Source: a virus
DNA: 29,962 bases
Direction: 5' to 3' (one strand)
IMG/VR virus record: IMGVR_UViG_3300038429_000794
Span: 1 to 29,962 of that record
Each line of letters begins with the position of its first letter. The first letter of the stretch is position 1. The notes below the pieces were generated by a model. The model worked only from the letters and a program-made list of their open reading frames with translations, made no database searches and was not told the DNA's origin. The translations under genes were made by a program, and so were the position numbers. Shown in pieces: positions 7,359 to 15,860 of the stretch.

Positions 7359-8933
7359 CTATACACTCGCTTTGTAGCCGCTGCGGTAATCGATCACTGC
7401 GCCCGCATATTCATGGCGGATCTTGTGGCGGATTTTGTCGGCCACAAAAACCTGCTCGGACTGCGGCATATCGGCCACGAACAATTCCGGATCCTCGCGC
7501 CCGTTTAGATAACCCATCTCGATAATGTCGCAAACATTCGGCGGCAGAATCAGATACCAGTCGTTTGCATCGGTCAAAAGTGAAAGCACCACCGCATTGA
7601 TTTTCCCGGCGAGCGGGTTGGGCAATTTTGTCGTCAGATCGTTCGCGGAATAATAGAACTGTTCCGTGGCGATCTTGTTGATTGTTTCCATAATGTCGAT
7701 GGGGCCGATGAGATTCGGTTTTACGCTCGGATCATCCAGAAGCCCCAATCTTTCGCCGGAATCCTTCTCCGTCATCTCGGCCAGCGCCTTATAGGCGATG
7801 AGCGCGGTGGCATAGGTCAGAGCCGAGGTGCCCAGGTTGAGGTGGGCGCCCGCGCCGGTGAACCAGGCTGTGGCATCGGTACAATTCGAGTTGTTGATGG
7901 CGAAATTCCACACGTACTTCGCATGAGTTCTGCGTGCGGCACGGGAAAGGCCCGCAATCAATCTCATGATGATGCTGATATCGTCGTTGATGATGGTCTT
8001 CCGGCTGATGGAGAGCAGGTTGCCCTTTTGCCCGATGGAGTAGGTGGACTCTTCATCGGTCACGCCGGCGATTTCCTGATAATCATTCACTTCCGGATCC
8101 ACAGTGGACAGATCCGGGAATCCACCGACCAGCACCGCTTCCTGCTGACGGAAATCTTTGACCGGTTTCTTTATCGAGATAAGCAACTCTTCCTGGTATT
8201 TCATCTCGCGGTAAAGCGCCACGAGCCTACGGCCTAAAGTATTACCCAGCACATAGGTGAAAGTGGCGGAGTTGATGTCCATCGAAGAGCGCAACTCCGG
8301 AGCCAGGGCTTTGCGGTTGAACCTTCCGGTTACTTCCGGATCGCCCGTGAAAAAGGTGTACATCTCGCGCAGAGAGTGGAAAGCCGGAACCTTCTCGAAA
8401 TCGGCGTAATCCTGGGTGGAACGCATGTCCTCGAAGAAAGGACGATGATCCAGGCGTTCCACTTTCGCCATCTTCTCGATAGTTGCTTTATCCAGCCCGA
8501 ATAACTTATCCACGGCCATGCAGGCGCGTAAAAACGATCCTAATCCGCCGGTGACCGAACTTCCGGGGATGACGGTACCGTCGCCCGGCTGCGGATTGAC
8601 TTTGGCCAGATACTCCTTTTCCGCCGCGATGGCGCGAGTCAACTCGTCATCTTTGAAAACCTTGTCCTTGAAGGTAATGCGAATGCGGTCTTTGGCCACT
8701 TCCGGCAGATCACTCGCTGCCAGTGTGTCTTTGAGCGCCATCTCGCAACGCAGGGCCGCAAACATTTCCTTCGTTACCAGGTTGTCCTTGTCCTTCCCGT
8801 CTCCGTCCGGAGGCGGCTCCATTGCCATCCTGGCCAGTGTCTCCATTTCGTCGTCGGATACCTTGTCGAACTCTTTATCTTTCAGGAGATCCGGCCTTTT
8901 CGCTTTGATCAAATCCCAAATCTTTTGTTTCAT
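7359..8933 (-). CDS. nested in-frame product: scaffold-major capsid protein from an internal start
   Basis: Inside the long capsid frame an ATG at 8933-8931 is preceded by AAGGAGG at 8945-8939 with 5 nt spacing, as good a ribosome binding site as any in the window. It would give 524 residues starting MKQKIWDLIKAKRPDLL, a charged helical scaffold segment followed by the capsid domain. Mu makes its scaffold Z from an internal start in protease gene I, and lambda does the same with C/Nu3. Here the nested product would also carry the capsid. This would supply capsid in excess over the protease. Inferred from the start signals. Confidence 0.65.
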   Translation of the reverse strand: MKQKIWDLIKAKRPDLLKDKEFDKVSDDEMETLARMAMEPPPDGDGKDKDNLVTKEMFAALRCEMALKDTLAASDLPEVAKDRIRITFKDKVFKDDELTRAIAAEKEYLAKVNPQPGDGTVIPGSSVTGGLGSFLRACMAVDKLFGLDKATIEKMAKVERLDHRPFFEDMRSTQDYADFEKVPAFHSLREMYTFFTGDPEVTGRFNRKALAPELRSSMDINSATFTYVLGNTLGRRLVALYREMKYQEELLISIKKPVKDFRQQEAVLVGGFPDLSTVDPEVNDYQEIAGVTDEESTYSIGQKGNLLSISRKTIINDDISIIMRLIAGLSRAARRTHAKYVWNFAINNSNCTDATAWFTGAGAHLNLGTSALTYATALIAYKALAEMTEKDSGERLGLLDDPSVKPNLIGPIDIMETINKIATEQFYYSANDLTTKLPNPLAGKINAVVLSLLTDANDWYLILPPNVCDIIEMGYLNGREDPELFVADMPQSEQVFVADKIRHKIRHEYAGAVIDYRSGYKASV

Positions 8934-10025
8934 GAGATCCTCCTTGTTTTGGGCCGGCATGGATGCCACTGCCCGGTTAAATTTCCCGCCCGCGGCGGGC
9001 CTCGTTACTATGTCCACGGAATCGGCGGCAATAAACTTTAGAATTTTAAAAACTTTCTTGCCGTCGATTTCGTCTTTCGCTGCGCGCACCCGGGCATCAT
9101 AGGAAAGCCCGTAAACGAATTTTTTATCATTCAGTGCTTTGAGTATATTTTTCCCGAGCCATTGAGCGGAATCCAGGAAGTGCAGCACGCCCATCAGCCC
9201 TTTGCCGGCAACAGCCTTCACACTGTCAATAAAGGCGACCTTGTTTTTCACCAGGAGCGATTTCAGGTCGAACAATTCATCCGGCAGATGTGTCGCGCCT
9301 TTCCCCTCCGGCAACTCGAAAATATTAACATCCACGTTCTCGAACAATGCCGCCGCTGCCGGCAGTATGTCTTCGGGAATAAACCAGCCGTTTTTGGTAA
9401 AGCCCGGCTCGCAGATCGTTACATCGAAGGCCTTGCCTTCCACGTCTTTGGCGGCAAGTTGCATGATGACTTCCATGCCTTCATCCGTTTCGGCCTGAGC
9501 GGATTGCGTTTCGATCCAGGTCTCCTCGACTTCCACCGGGTTTTCGCCCAGCGTAACGGCATCATCGAGGACGGAGTAAGATCGTTTGAAAAAAGTATCT
9601 CCCTGCCCATAAATCACATAATCCGGATAAACTTCCTCGATGCAGATCGGATCATTGGGAGCCAGGGCCTGCAGGGCATCCCACAGGGCACTCCGGATAT
9701 CGCTGAAACTCATATCCTGTACCGAGCGCAGTGTTTCCGGCAGATCCGCTTCTTTGGTCTTCAGCGTTTTGGTATAAATGCTGCGAATCTTCGCCATGAC
9801 TTTCTTTTTATCGGCTTCCGGCATTTCCACCTTCTGGCCCCGGAATCCGCCCGGAGAAAATGCGGCTACGGCTTTTCCCAATTGCGCCGGATCGAGCTGC
9901 AACTTGCCGTCAATGTAATTTTTATAGCGCAGTTTCCAGGTGCTGGGGCTTTTCGGATCAGGCACATATAAGTACGCCGTTGCCGGATAATCAACACCGC
10001 CTTCTTTTTGAGTTTTTTTCGCCAT
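7359..10025 (-). CDS. prohead protease-scaffold-major capsid fusion protein
   Basis: Encodes 888 residues with AAGGAG before the ATG. Residues 1-100 are a charged leader with a helix-extension-like region. Residues about 170-355 are a Mu I / prohead-protease-like domain. The segment GATHLPDE holds His246 and YGLSYDA holds Ser308, fitting the family's His/Ser catalytic pair, and it closes with DIVTRPAAGG. Residues 365-480 are helical and charged like a scaffold. Residues about 490-888 are a Mu gpT/HK97-type capsid domain (SMDINSATFTYVLGNTLGRR, LPNPLAGKINAVV, SGYKASV at the C-terminus). A nested start at 8933 very likely produces scaffold-capsid separately. The fusion therefore replaces the separate I, Z and T genes of Mu. 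Confidence 0.8.
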   Translation of the reverse strand: MAKKTQKEGGVDYPATAYLYVPDPKSPSTWKLRYKNYIDGKLQLDPAQLGKAVAAFSPGGFRGQKVEMPEADKKKVMAKIRSIYTKTLKTKEADLPETLRSVQDMSFSDIRSALWDALQALAPNDPICIEEVYPDYVIYGQGDTFFKRSYSVLDDAVTLGENPVEVEETWIETQSAQAETDEGMEVIMQLAAKDVEGKAFDVTICEPGFTKNGWFIPEDILPAAAALFENVDVNIFELPEGKGATHLPDELFDLKSLLVKNKVAFIDSVKAVAGKGLMGVLHFLDSAQWLGKNILKALNDKKFVYGLSYDARVRAAKDEIDGKKVFKILKFIAADSVDIVTRPAAGGKFNRAVASMPAQNKEDLMKQKIWDLIKAKRPDLLKDKEFDKVSDDEMETLARMAMEPPPDGDGKDKDNLVTKEMFAALRCEMALKDTLAASDLPEVAKDRIRITFKDKVFKDDELTRAIAAEKEYLAKVNPQPGDGTVIPGSSVTGGLGSFLRACMAVDKLFGLDKATIEKMAKVERLDHRPFFEDMRSTQDYADFEKVPAFHSLREMYTFFTGDPEVTGRFNRKALAPELRSSMDINSATFTYVLGNTLGRRLVALYREMKYQEELLISIKKPVKDFRQQEAVLVGGFPDLSTVDPEVNDYQEIAGVTDEESTYSIGQKGNLLSISRKTIINDDISIIMRLIAGLSRAARRTHAKYVWNFAINNSNCTDATAWFTGAGAHLNLGTSALTYATALIAYKALAEMTEKDSGERLGLLDDPSVKPNLIGPIDIMETINKIATEQFYYSANDLTTKLPNPLAGKINAVVLSLLTDANDWYLILPPNVCDIIEMGYLNGREDPELFVADMPQSEQVFVADKIRHKIRHEYAGAVIDYRSGYKASV
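8931..8945 (-). promoter_or_regulatory. internal ribosome binding site and start codon within the capsid gene
   Basis: Reads AAGGAGGATCTCATG on the coding strand. In the host frame these bases encode Lys-Glu-Asp-Leu-Met, so the site could be fortuitous. However, its strength and its place at the protease/scaffold boundary argue for use. Confidence 0.65.
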
Positions 10026-10072
10026 ATCTGTCTATTCTCCTTACCCCCGAGTCTAATTATCGCCGGGACTCG

Positions 10073-10519
10073 TTATTTTTTATCTTTGCCGCCGGTGATC
10101 GGTTTTCTCTTGGGCGCCCGATTAATGCCGGTGATGGCAATCTCCGGGAGCGGATCGACCTTAGCGCCCGATGAATAACGCACCTTTGTTCCGCCGACAG
10201 TCGTAATGACCGCCTCGCCGGTAACATCATCGATGCGGCTTCCCGCCACATATTTTTCACCGATGCCGAAAGCGTCCAGGGCTTCGGCGATTAATTTGTC
10301 ACCGGTTGCATTTTTGCCGGACTTAGGTTTGATGATGTCGACTTCAGCCAGAGGTGTGACTTCTGCTCCTGCCTTGAAGCGCACTTCTTTACCCGCCGCG
10401 GTGACGATAACCGCCTCTTCGGTCTTGTCATCGAAGTTGCTGCTGGCAACGAATTTCTTATCGATGCCGTAAGCCTTCAATGCATCCGCGATTAATTTGT
10501 CGATTGCTTTCTTGTCCAT
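10073..10519 (-). CDS. small head-module protein with two tandem repeats
   Basis: Encodes 148 residues with GGAGG before the ATG. Two units of about 65-70 residues repeat the order: a helix (LIADALKAYGI / LIAEALDAFGI), KFVA or KYVAGS, a beta segment ending in EAVI, an AAGKEVRF or GGTKVRY strand, and a GAEVTPL or GAKVDPL strand. The C-terminus is Lys/Arg-rich. It lies between gpF and the protease-capsid gene. I know no family name; by position it may be a small head or DNA-binding structural protein. The internal duplication is visible directly. Confidence 0.65.
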   Translation of the reverse strand: MDKKAIDKLIADALKAYGIDKKFVASSNFDDKTEEAVIVTAAGKEVRFKAGAEVTPLAEVDIIKPKSGKNATGDKLIAEALDAFGIGEKYVAGSRIDDVTGEAVITTVGGTKVRYSSGAKVDPLPEIAITGINRAPKRKPITGGKDKK

Positions 10520-10555
10520 GATTTTTTTACCTCCATATTAAAAATTATTTATATT

Positions 10556-11380
10556 TCAAGCCGCTTTATCCAGCGCCTCACTCCAATCCGCAGAATAGGG
10601 TACGGTGTAGCAACTGCAATTGATCGTATTCCTCGGCGATCCGTTCATGTCGCGCGGGTACATCAATTGTTCGCCGCCGACCAGGAACGGTTCATTAACA
10701 GCACGGACCTGATCCACAGCCGCGAGATGCGTCAATCGCGGCACTCTTGACGTGCCGTGCTTCCACTGTTTTTTCAGTCCCGGCACCACCTCCGCCGCGC
10801 GCTCCATGCGCGCCTGCGTGGCTTCCTCCAGGATCCGGCCGCATTCCTGCCGCGTGATCGTTTCCGCACGGGAGGCAATCGAATTAAAAATCGACGGTTC
10901 ATTCAGATTGGCGCCCACCGCCTGCATCACCTCGAAGGGCGATTTCTTCCCGATTAATCCCATTGCGAATTCGTTATATATTTTGGCCGTGGCGTCGGCG
11001 CCCAGGCTGTCGATCAGATGCTTGGAATAATTCTGCAAGGCGCCGAAAATAGTGGTATCGATCGCCGGTATGGCGGCAATTATGCCGATCGTGCGCAGCG
11101 GGTCATCCACCATCTGCTGCCCGAAATTCCAGAATTGCGATTCGTCACGGTTCAATTCCACGCCGTAGCGCGAAGCAAACTCCTGCATCGCCCGTTCGAT
11201 TGCCGTTTTCAACTGCGGCAGATGATAAATCTGCCAGTCCGTTGTGCCGACGGTCGAAAGCACTTCCCGGCGCGCCCGCTCCAGAATCTGGATGGCTTTC
11301 GCCACCTGGTCATCCGTCATCTGTTCGGCCTGCCGGATCAATTCAGCTATCTTATTATCAAATTCAGTTTGTAGAGACAT
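10556..11380 (-). CDS. Mu gpF-like minor head protein
   Basis: Encodes 274 residues from the ATG at 11380 (AGAAAAAGGGG upstream). An ATG at 11425 would lie well inside the portal gene. The C-terminal 120 residues show the Mu F / SPP1 gp7 pattern: ITRQECGRILEEATQ, WKHGTSRVPRLTHLAAVD, a PF segment, and the closing NTINCSC signature. The N-terminal part is helical. Members are minor capsid proteins placed beside the portal and needed for head morphogenesis. It overlaps the end of the portal gene by 17 nt, as in many phages. The length is normal for the short form. Confidence 0.8.
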   Translation of the reverse strand: MSLQTEFDNKIAELIRQAEQMTDDQVAKAIQILERARREVLSTVGTTDWQIYHLPQLKTAIERAMQEFASRYGVELNRDESQFWNFGQQMVDDPLRTIGIIAAIPAIDTTIFGALQNYSKHLIDSLGADATAKIYNEFAMGLIGKKSPFEVMQAVGANLNEPSIFNSIASRAETITRQECGRILEEATQARMERAAEVVPGLKKQWKHGTSRVPRLTHLAAVDQVRAVNEPFLVGGEQLMYPRDMNGSPRNTINCSCYTVPYSADWSEALDKAA

Positions 11381-12905
11381 GAGACCCCTTTTTCTTCTGC
11401 CGTGAATTAAAATCTTTGATTGCATCTGTCATCTTATCGATGGTCGCCTGATCTAGTAGTGATGCTTTATTATTTATCGTCTCATCCTTCGGTGTCTTCT
11501 TTAACAGTGCCGCATAGTCGGTCTGTTCAGGCGGCAATGTCTTTCCCGCCGCTTCGATTTCATCATCGGCACTTATTTCATAACCCAGGTTATCCGCCGC
11601 GAAGGCAAACATCCTCGTTGCCGTATCCTTGCGTATCCAACTCTGATTTTCCGCCACAACCAGCGCCGCCGTTAATTGCGGAATACCGGCAATTATTTTG
11701 TTCATATCTTTTTTCGATATCGTCGGCATGGTCACCGTAAATCCGGCGGCGGCTTTTTCGGCGGAGAGCATTCCATGAATTACCGCCTGATCGATGACGA
11801 ATTGGATTAAAGTTTCAATGTTGTATTGATGGAATTCCTGCCGCTGTTCGAGATCGGCAATGGGCACCTGCTGCATCTGTTCCGCTTCGGTCTGATAAAC
11901 TTTGCCGCCTTTACCGAACCAGGAATCCGGCCTGCCTGCCGCACCCATGATGAAAGCCTTGCCCATGTCGAAACCTTCCGTCATATCGTGCGATTTGAGG
12001 TCCGGCGCCACCGCCTGCCAGGTCACATTTTCATTATGTGCCCGCTGGCTTCCCGGCTGAGGCGGCGGGTTCTCCTGCAGCCATTTGCGAATCGCTGTTT
12101 CATCCGCGCCTTTGAGTTCAATATCCCAGACAAAATTCAGAAGCAGTTCCGCCCGTTCCAGATAGTTATAGCCGTAGCGTTCCAGGGCATCGATCCAATC
12201 AAAAAGCGTGATGAAGTCGGAACGTCCGCGTTGAGCACTGGGCGGGTGATTGACGGACAAATATAGGCAATCGCCCATCAGCCTCTCAAAGCTTTTGGAA
12301 TAAATGTTCGTATCGCGCCGGATGGTATTATATTTTCTGGAGGGCCTCCCGGAAAATTGCATCGTTTCCACCTGCAGCACCTGTTCGGTGTTGTCCGGAT
12401 TCACCCAGACCTCCTTGATCAGCGACGGGTCGATGTATTTGAGCCGTACAAATCCGGTTTGCGGATTCACTTCCACCGGCCACAACTGGTCTCCCAGGAT
12501 GGAAAGCCACATGGCTTTATCCGGGTAGCGGATGTCCATTTTGTTTTCTTCATCGTTCCAGAATTTATCAATCAAAGCCTTGACATCATCGTCCTCCGAG
12601 GTGATATCGATCCTGTCCGAGAAGAGAAATCCGCGGTCGAGTACCGCGAGGCGGCGAAACATTGCGGAGGAATCCCACATGAAATAGGCGATTTCATACA
12701 TGCGGTATTGCTGCACCGGCATGAGATTGCGGTTGATTATGCTGTCGGAATACCGGCGGTAACCGTCGCCCGTGAGATCATAATTGGAGGTGATCGGCAG
12801 CGCCATGCGCACGCGTTTGATTTCCTCGGCGACGAGAGTTTTTATTTCCGTCTCATTCTTCAATCCCGGCACTATTTTTTTCACGATGCTTTCTAAAATG
12901 CTCAT
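11364..12905 (-). CDS. portal protein (Mu gp29-like position)
   Basis: Encodes 513 residues. It follows the large terminase and precedes gpF, the standard portal slot. It has an N-terminal helical region, an aromatic core (YDLTGDGYRRYSDSIINRNL, AYFMWDSSAMFRRL), a wing/stem-like acidic helical centre, and C-terminal helices with a polar basic tail. Portal proteins form the dodecameric ring through which DNA is packed. The length fits the 450-550 residue range. Sequence support is by overall pattern rather than a short motif. A two-hairpin repeat lies between the terminase and this gene, and its end provides the GAGAGG-like region upstream. Confidence 0.75.
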   Translation of the reverse strand: MSILESIVKKIVPGLKNETEIKTLVAEEIKRVRMALPITSNYDLTGDGYRRYSDSIINRNLMPVQQYRMYEIAYFMWDSSAMFRRLAVLDRGFLFSDRIDITSEDDDVKALIDKFWNDEENKMDIRYPDKAMWLSILGDQLWPVEVNPQTGFVRLKYIDPSLIKEVWVNPDNTEQVLQVETMQFSGRPSRKYNTIRRDTNIYSKSFERLMGDCLYLSVNHPPSAQRGRSDFITLFDWIDALERYGYNYLERAELLLNFVWDIELKGADETAIRKWLQENPPPQPGSQRAHNENVTWQAVAPDLKSHDMTEGFDMGKAFIMGAAGRPDSWFGKGGKVYQTEAEQMQQVPIADLEQRQEFHQYNIETLIQFVIDQAVIHGMLSAEKAAAGFTVTMPTISKKDMNKIIAGIPQLTAALVVAENQSWIRKDTATRMFAFAADNLGYEISADDEIEAAGKTLPPEQTDYAALLKKTPKDETINNKASLLDQATIDKMTDAIKDFNSRQKKKGSHVSTN

Positions 12906-12910
12906 TTCAG

Positions 12911-13005
12911 CCTCTCAATGAGACCCGAATTTCAGAAATAAAATGCACTGAAATTCGCAGGTCGAATTGATCCCGTCCCTAACCGCTATGCGGTGGGATC
13001 GGGAT
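12911..13005 (-). repeat. two-hairpin intergenic repeat, copy C
   Basis: Hairpin 1 arms are CGAATTTCAG (12926-12935) and CTGAAATTCG (12948-12957) with a 12 nt spacer and outer GACC/GGTC pairs. The core GAATTGATCC lies at 12964-12973. Hairpin 2 pairs ATCCCG-TCCC with GGGA-TCGGGAT. Its loop contains the stop codon of the terminase gene, so the element overlaps the coding end and fills the gap before the portal start. Confidence 0.8.
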
Positions 13006-14587
13006 GATACACTTCATGTTTTGCAAACCTCCCGAAAAATCCACCCGGCCGGGCCGGATCCCGGTAGTTTCTGCCGAATGCTGTTTCCCTTTTTTTCGGG
13101 TCGGTTCCCAGACTCACCGCTTCCGAACCCAGTGAGCTGATTGCTCCCTCCAGCGAGTCCGGCCCGTCATCGTTGACATTCGGGTCCATGATATAGATTA
13201 CCTGCTCGACCAGGAGGTCCTGATCGGAATTGCCCTTGATGAAACGAAGCCGGCCGAATTCCGCCAGCGGCGATATCCGGTTGACGATCCGGGCGATCTT
13301 TTCCGTGGAATGAGTTACTTCGTTCATATTCACCCAGCGCCCGGCCTTCTCGGCATAATTTTTATAAGAATCGATCAGGAAATCCTGAAACATGTTGATT
13401 TCCACGCCCATCCCGCAATGAAATTCCTCATCGATTTTCCAGACGTGCGCCCACATTTCATTGACCGAAGCGTGCCGGATCCAGGCATGGAGAACATCGA
13501 TGATATTGGTCTCCACACATTTGCCGACTACGGAGATAGCTTTATAATCGGTCGTTTCCGTGCCTTTCCCCGAGGGGTCAAGAAAAGCCGCAACGACAAA
13601 TTTCTTTTTGAGCCAGATCTCCGGCGCGAGTTCGGTTGCCGGGACATAAAGAATCCAGGATTCCTTGATCGGGCTGTCTTCCGCGCCCACACGGTTGCGC
13701 ATTTCCTTGTTGAAGCGGACGGTTCCCATTTGCCGGCGGCGTTTTTCGATTCTTTCCGCAGGCCAAAGAGCAGGCCACAAGGGAGATCCGTCATCCCGGA
13801 TGGCATCATAAATTTTGCTGACGTACAGGGGCTTTCCGGTTTCATCCTCCGTCTCTTTCATCAATTGCGAGAGAATCGACCGGGCGGCAAACAGATTGCC
13901 GACCATCGTAAAAGAGAAGCCTTCACCCAGGGATCCCAGAACGGCGGTTAAGAGCCAATCAATTCCCTGTTTGACCAGTTTGGGATTGCGGACGTTTTGA
14001 TCGTTTTCAAAATCGTCAACGATAACCCTGTCCGGGCGGTACTGCATATTTTTCAGGCCGCGCACTTTTTCCCCGCGCCCGCGCGCCAGTACCCGCACGC
14101 CGTTCGCCGTGGTGAAATCACTGTCCGACCACTTCCGTCCCTGGAATTCGCCGAAATCATGCAGGAGCCGAGGATTTTCTTCGAGCTCGAGCCGTATCGG
14201 CAGAGTAAATCCTTTAGCCTGGTCATTGGTGTCAGAAATCAAAATAATAAAATGCTTGAGCGCGTAAGCAATATCGTGAATCGGTAATCCTAAGGAAAAG
14301 AATGTCGATTTCGCATGCTCACGCGGAGCAGCCAGAAGTCCCACTTCATTTTTCAGATCGGCGAGTTCCGACCATTCCTCATGAAAATCTTCAAACTCCA
14401 CAAAAAAGTAATGCGGCAGATATGTTTTAAAAAAATAAAGGCGATCCCAGGAGGCGCGCTCTTTGCGCTCTTTTTGTTTATCGGGAGTATCGTCCTCAAA
14501 CGGAGAGACGCTCTTGCGGATCCACTCGCGAAGATCATCCGCCCATTGATCGAATCTAAATTCGGATATTTCAGGTCGTTTGCGCAT
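12986..14587 (-). CDS. terminase large subunit (Mu gp28-like)
   Basis: Encodes 533 residues from the ATG at 14587 (AAGGCG upstream). An ATG at 14620 would add 11 residues. The ATPase domain has LLAAPREHAKST as Walker A, a form seen in several terminases, and VIVDDFEND as Walker B with adjacent acidic residues. The nuclease half has AAFLDPSGKG, with an acidic residue typical of the RNase-H-like fold, and a late acidic segment (DDGPDSLEGAI). The enzyme cuts and pumps DNA into the prohead; in transposable phages it packages by headful from the integrated copy. It overlaps the small-subunit gene by 17 nt. Confidence 0.88.
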   Translation of the reverse strand: MRKRPEISEFRFDQWADDLREWIRKSVSPFEDDTPDKQKERKERASWDRLYFFKTYLPHYFFVEFEDFHEEWSELADLKNEVGLLAAPREHAKSTFFSLGLPIHDIAYALKHFIILISDTNDQAKGFTLPIRLELEENPRLLHDFGEFQGRKWSDSDFTTANGVRVLARGRGEKVRGLKNMQYRPDRVIVDDFENDQNVRNPKLVKQGIDWLLTAVLGSLGEGFSFTMVGNLFAARSILSQLMKETEDETGKPLYVSKIYDAIRDDGSPLWPALWPAERIEKRRRQMGTVRFNKEMRNRVGAEDSPIKESWILYVPATELAPEIWLKKKFVVAAFLDPSGKGTETTDYKAISVVGKCVETNIIDVLHAWIRHASVNEMWAHVWKIDEEFHCGMGVEINMFQDFLIDSYKNYAEKAGRWVNMNEVTHSTEKIARIVNRISPLAEFGRLRFIKGNSDQDLLVEQVIYIMDPNVNDDGPDSLEGAISSLGSEAVSLGTDPKKRETAFGRNYRDPARPGGFFGRFAKHEVYHPDPTA

Positions 14588-15041
14588 ATTTCGCCTTAAA
14601 TGTTTCGATGAGTTTATCAAAATTATTGCCCAATATCTTCAGACCCGCCGGGTCGTTATCTTTTAAAAAAGCCGCTATAAATTCAATTGCTTCCATGAAC
14701 AGGGCCGGGCGGTCGATCTTCATTGCAGCGCCTTCCGGCCTTCTTTCTCTTTTCTCCGCGATTGCCTCGAGGCGGATAAAAGCAAAAATTTTCTGCGGAT
14801 CGGCATCTTTAGCCGCCTCGGTAGCGAGTTTTTGGCGCAGAAGCATTAACGTGGAGCGGATATCTTTTTTGGCTTTGCGGTATTCCTCCCTTTTTTCTCG
14901 CCATCCCTCGGCAGCCGACCAGTTCTTGAGCTGGTTTACGGAAACCTTCGTCTGGGCCGCTGTCTCTTCAAAGGTCAGTCCGTCAACGACATATAATTCT
15001 TCCGCCCTCTCGCGGATCTCCCAGTCGATTTCTTTAGCCAC
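14571..15041 (-). CDS. terminase small subunit-like (Mu gp27 / DUF1804 type)
   Basis: Encodes 156 residues with a GTG start lying inside the last codons of the upstream gene. The N-terminal 45 residues form an HTH of the terminase/DUF1804 type (AEELYVVDGLTFEETAAQTK, SVNQLKNWSAAEGW). A long charged helix follows (EKREEYRKAKKDIRS), then a helical oligomerisation-like region. Small terminase subunits recognise phage DNA and regulate the large subunit, whose gene follows directly with an overlap. The length fits Mu gp27-like proteins. Confidence 0.75.
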   Translation of the reverse strand: MAKEIDWEIRERAEELYVVDGLTFEETAAQTKVSVNQLKNWSAAEGWREKREEYRKAKKDIRSTLMLLRQKLATEAAKDADPQKIFAFIRLEAIAEKRERRPEGAAMKIDRPALFMEAIEFIAAFLKDNDPAGLKILGNNFDKLIETFKAKYAQTT

Positions 15042-15285
15042 AGTTTTTCCCCAGGATGCCCTCGATCTGTTTCAGGCCATCGAGAATTTCCATATATCTG
15101 TCTCTGGCCACGGTGAGTTCGATTGCCCACTCCGCGATGGCATCCGTTTTCAATTCCACTATGGAAATAAGCGGATCAAGGGCGTCACGCAGATTTTTAA
15201 TCAAACCCTGGATGTGGATTTCCGTTTTCCTTTTTTCCAGATTCAATTCCTGCCTGCGCCCTAAAAATTTCAGATATTCAGTCAT
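15034..15285 (-). CDS. small helical hypothetical protein
   Basis: Encodes 83 residues and overlaps the upstream stop as ATGA. It is almost entirely charged amphipathic helix (ELNLEKRKTEIHIQGLIKNL) and probably coiled coil. It has no signal or membrane segment and no recognised family. It sits between the membrane/coiled-coil gene and the small terminase, where Mu-like phages keep several small unassigned genes (the Mu gp25-26 region). Confidence 0.6.
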   Translation of the reverse strand: MTEYLKFLGRRQELNLEKRKTEIHIQGLIKNLRDALDPLISIVELKTDAIAEWAIELTVARDRYMEILDGLKQIEGILGKNCG

Positions 15286-15632
15286 CCCTCGACCCTCTCC
15301 TTCTGCAGTCTTTTAGCCAGGCGCACGACTTTTTGCTGATCCACACGCACCAGCGGACAAAACTGATTTTGATTGATGGCATCTTTTGCTTCCGTCATTG
15401 CTTGAATATTCAGAGTGACAATATCCCTTAAATCATTGGCGATACTGGCAAAATCTTTGCAAAGAGACACATTGGTTTCATACATTTTGCGCTGTTCGGT
15501 CATGTCTTTTTTGTATTGTTCCAAAATATTCATGATCGTCCGGTTATCCTTCCACCAGAGAAAGATCACCAAACCGAGAGCTCCAAAGTCACCAAGTATT
15601 TTCAGAATATTAGGAAGAGTGAATGTGTCCAT
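15282..15632 (-). CDS. membrane-anchored coiled-coil protein
   Basis: Encodes 116 residues with GGAGAG before the ATG. One transmembrane segment lies at about residues 12-28 (LGDFGALGLVIFLWW). A long charged helix follows (KKDMTEQRKMYETN) and a basic C-terminus (RLAKRLQKERVEG). The layout resembles small i-spanin-like or Mu gp25-type proteins, but no spanin partner with a lipobox was found nested in it. It overlaps the DksA-like gene. The role is unknown; a lysis accessory is possible by position. Confidence 0.6.
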   Translation of the reverse strand: MDTFTLPNILKILGDFGALGLVIFLWWKDNRTIMNILEQYKKDMTEQRKMYETNVSLCKDFASIANDLRDIVTLNIQAMTEAKDAINQNQFCPLVRVDQQKVVRLAKRLQKERVEG

Positions 15633-15852
15633 TTTTTTCTCTCCGTTCTTGTTTTGTCTGACAATCGATGCATCTCACGGCTTGTGGATTTGCCGCCATG
15701 CGCGCCCGCGATATGAGCCCTTCACAATCGATGCAGATACCTGGCTCTATTTCGCCGGCTTCCACATCTGCCGGTCTCTTCGCCAACTGCGTTTTCAACG
15801 CTGCATCCAGATAAATCTCATTATTTTTTTGCGCAAAATCCGCTGTATCCAC
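15610..15852 (-). CDS. TraR/DksA-type zinc-finger protein
   Basis: Encodes 80 residues with a GTG start. Four cysteines are arranged as CIDC at 40-43 and CIDC at 61-64, the TraR/DksA zinc finger, including the PQAVRCIDCQTKQER ending common to the family. The N-terminal helix is shorter than in DksA, as in TraR and phage relatives. These proteins insert into the RNA polymerase secondary channel and alter promoter choice without ppGpp. Many Mu-like phages carry one near the lysis genes. It lies in the late operon, so it may bias transcription late in infection. Confidence 0.85.
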   Translation of the reverse strand: MDTADFAQKNNEIYLDAALKTQLAKRPADVEAGEIEPGICIDCEGLISRARMAANPQAVRCIDCQTKQERREKNGHIHSS

Positions 15853-15860
15853 CGGAGATA

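Noticed and set aside
15282-15632. Rz/Rz1 spanin pair
   Set aside because: The membrane plus coiled-coil layout fits an i-spanin, but no nested or adjacent lipoprotein partner was found.
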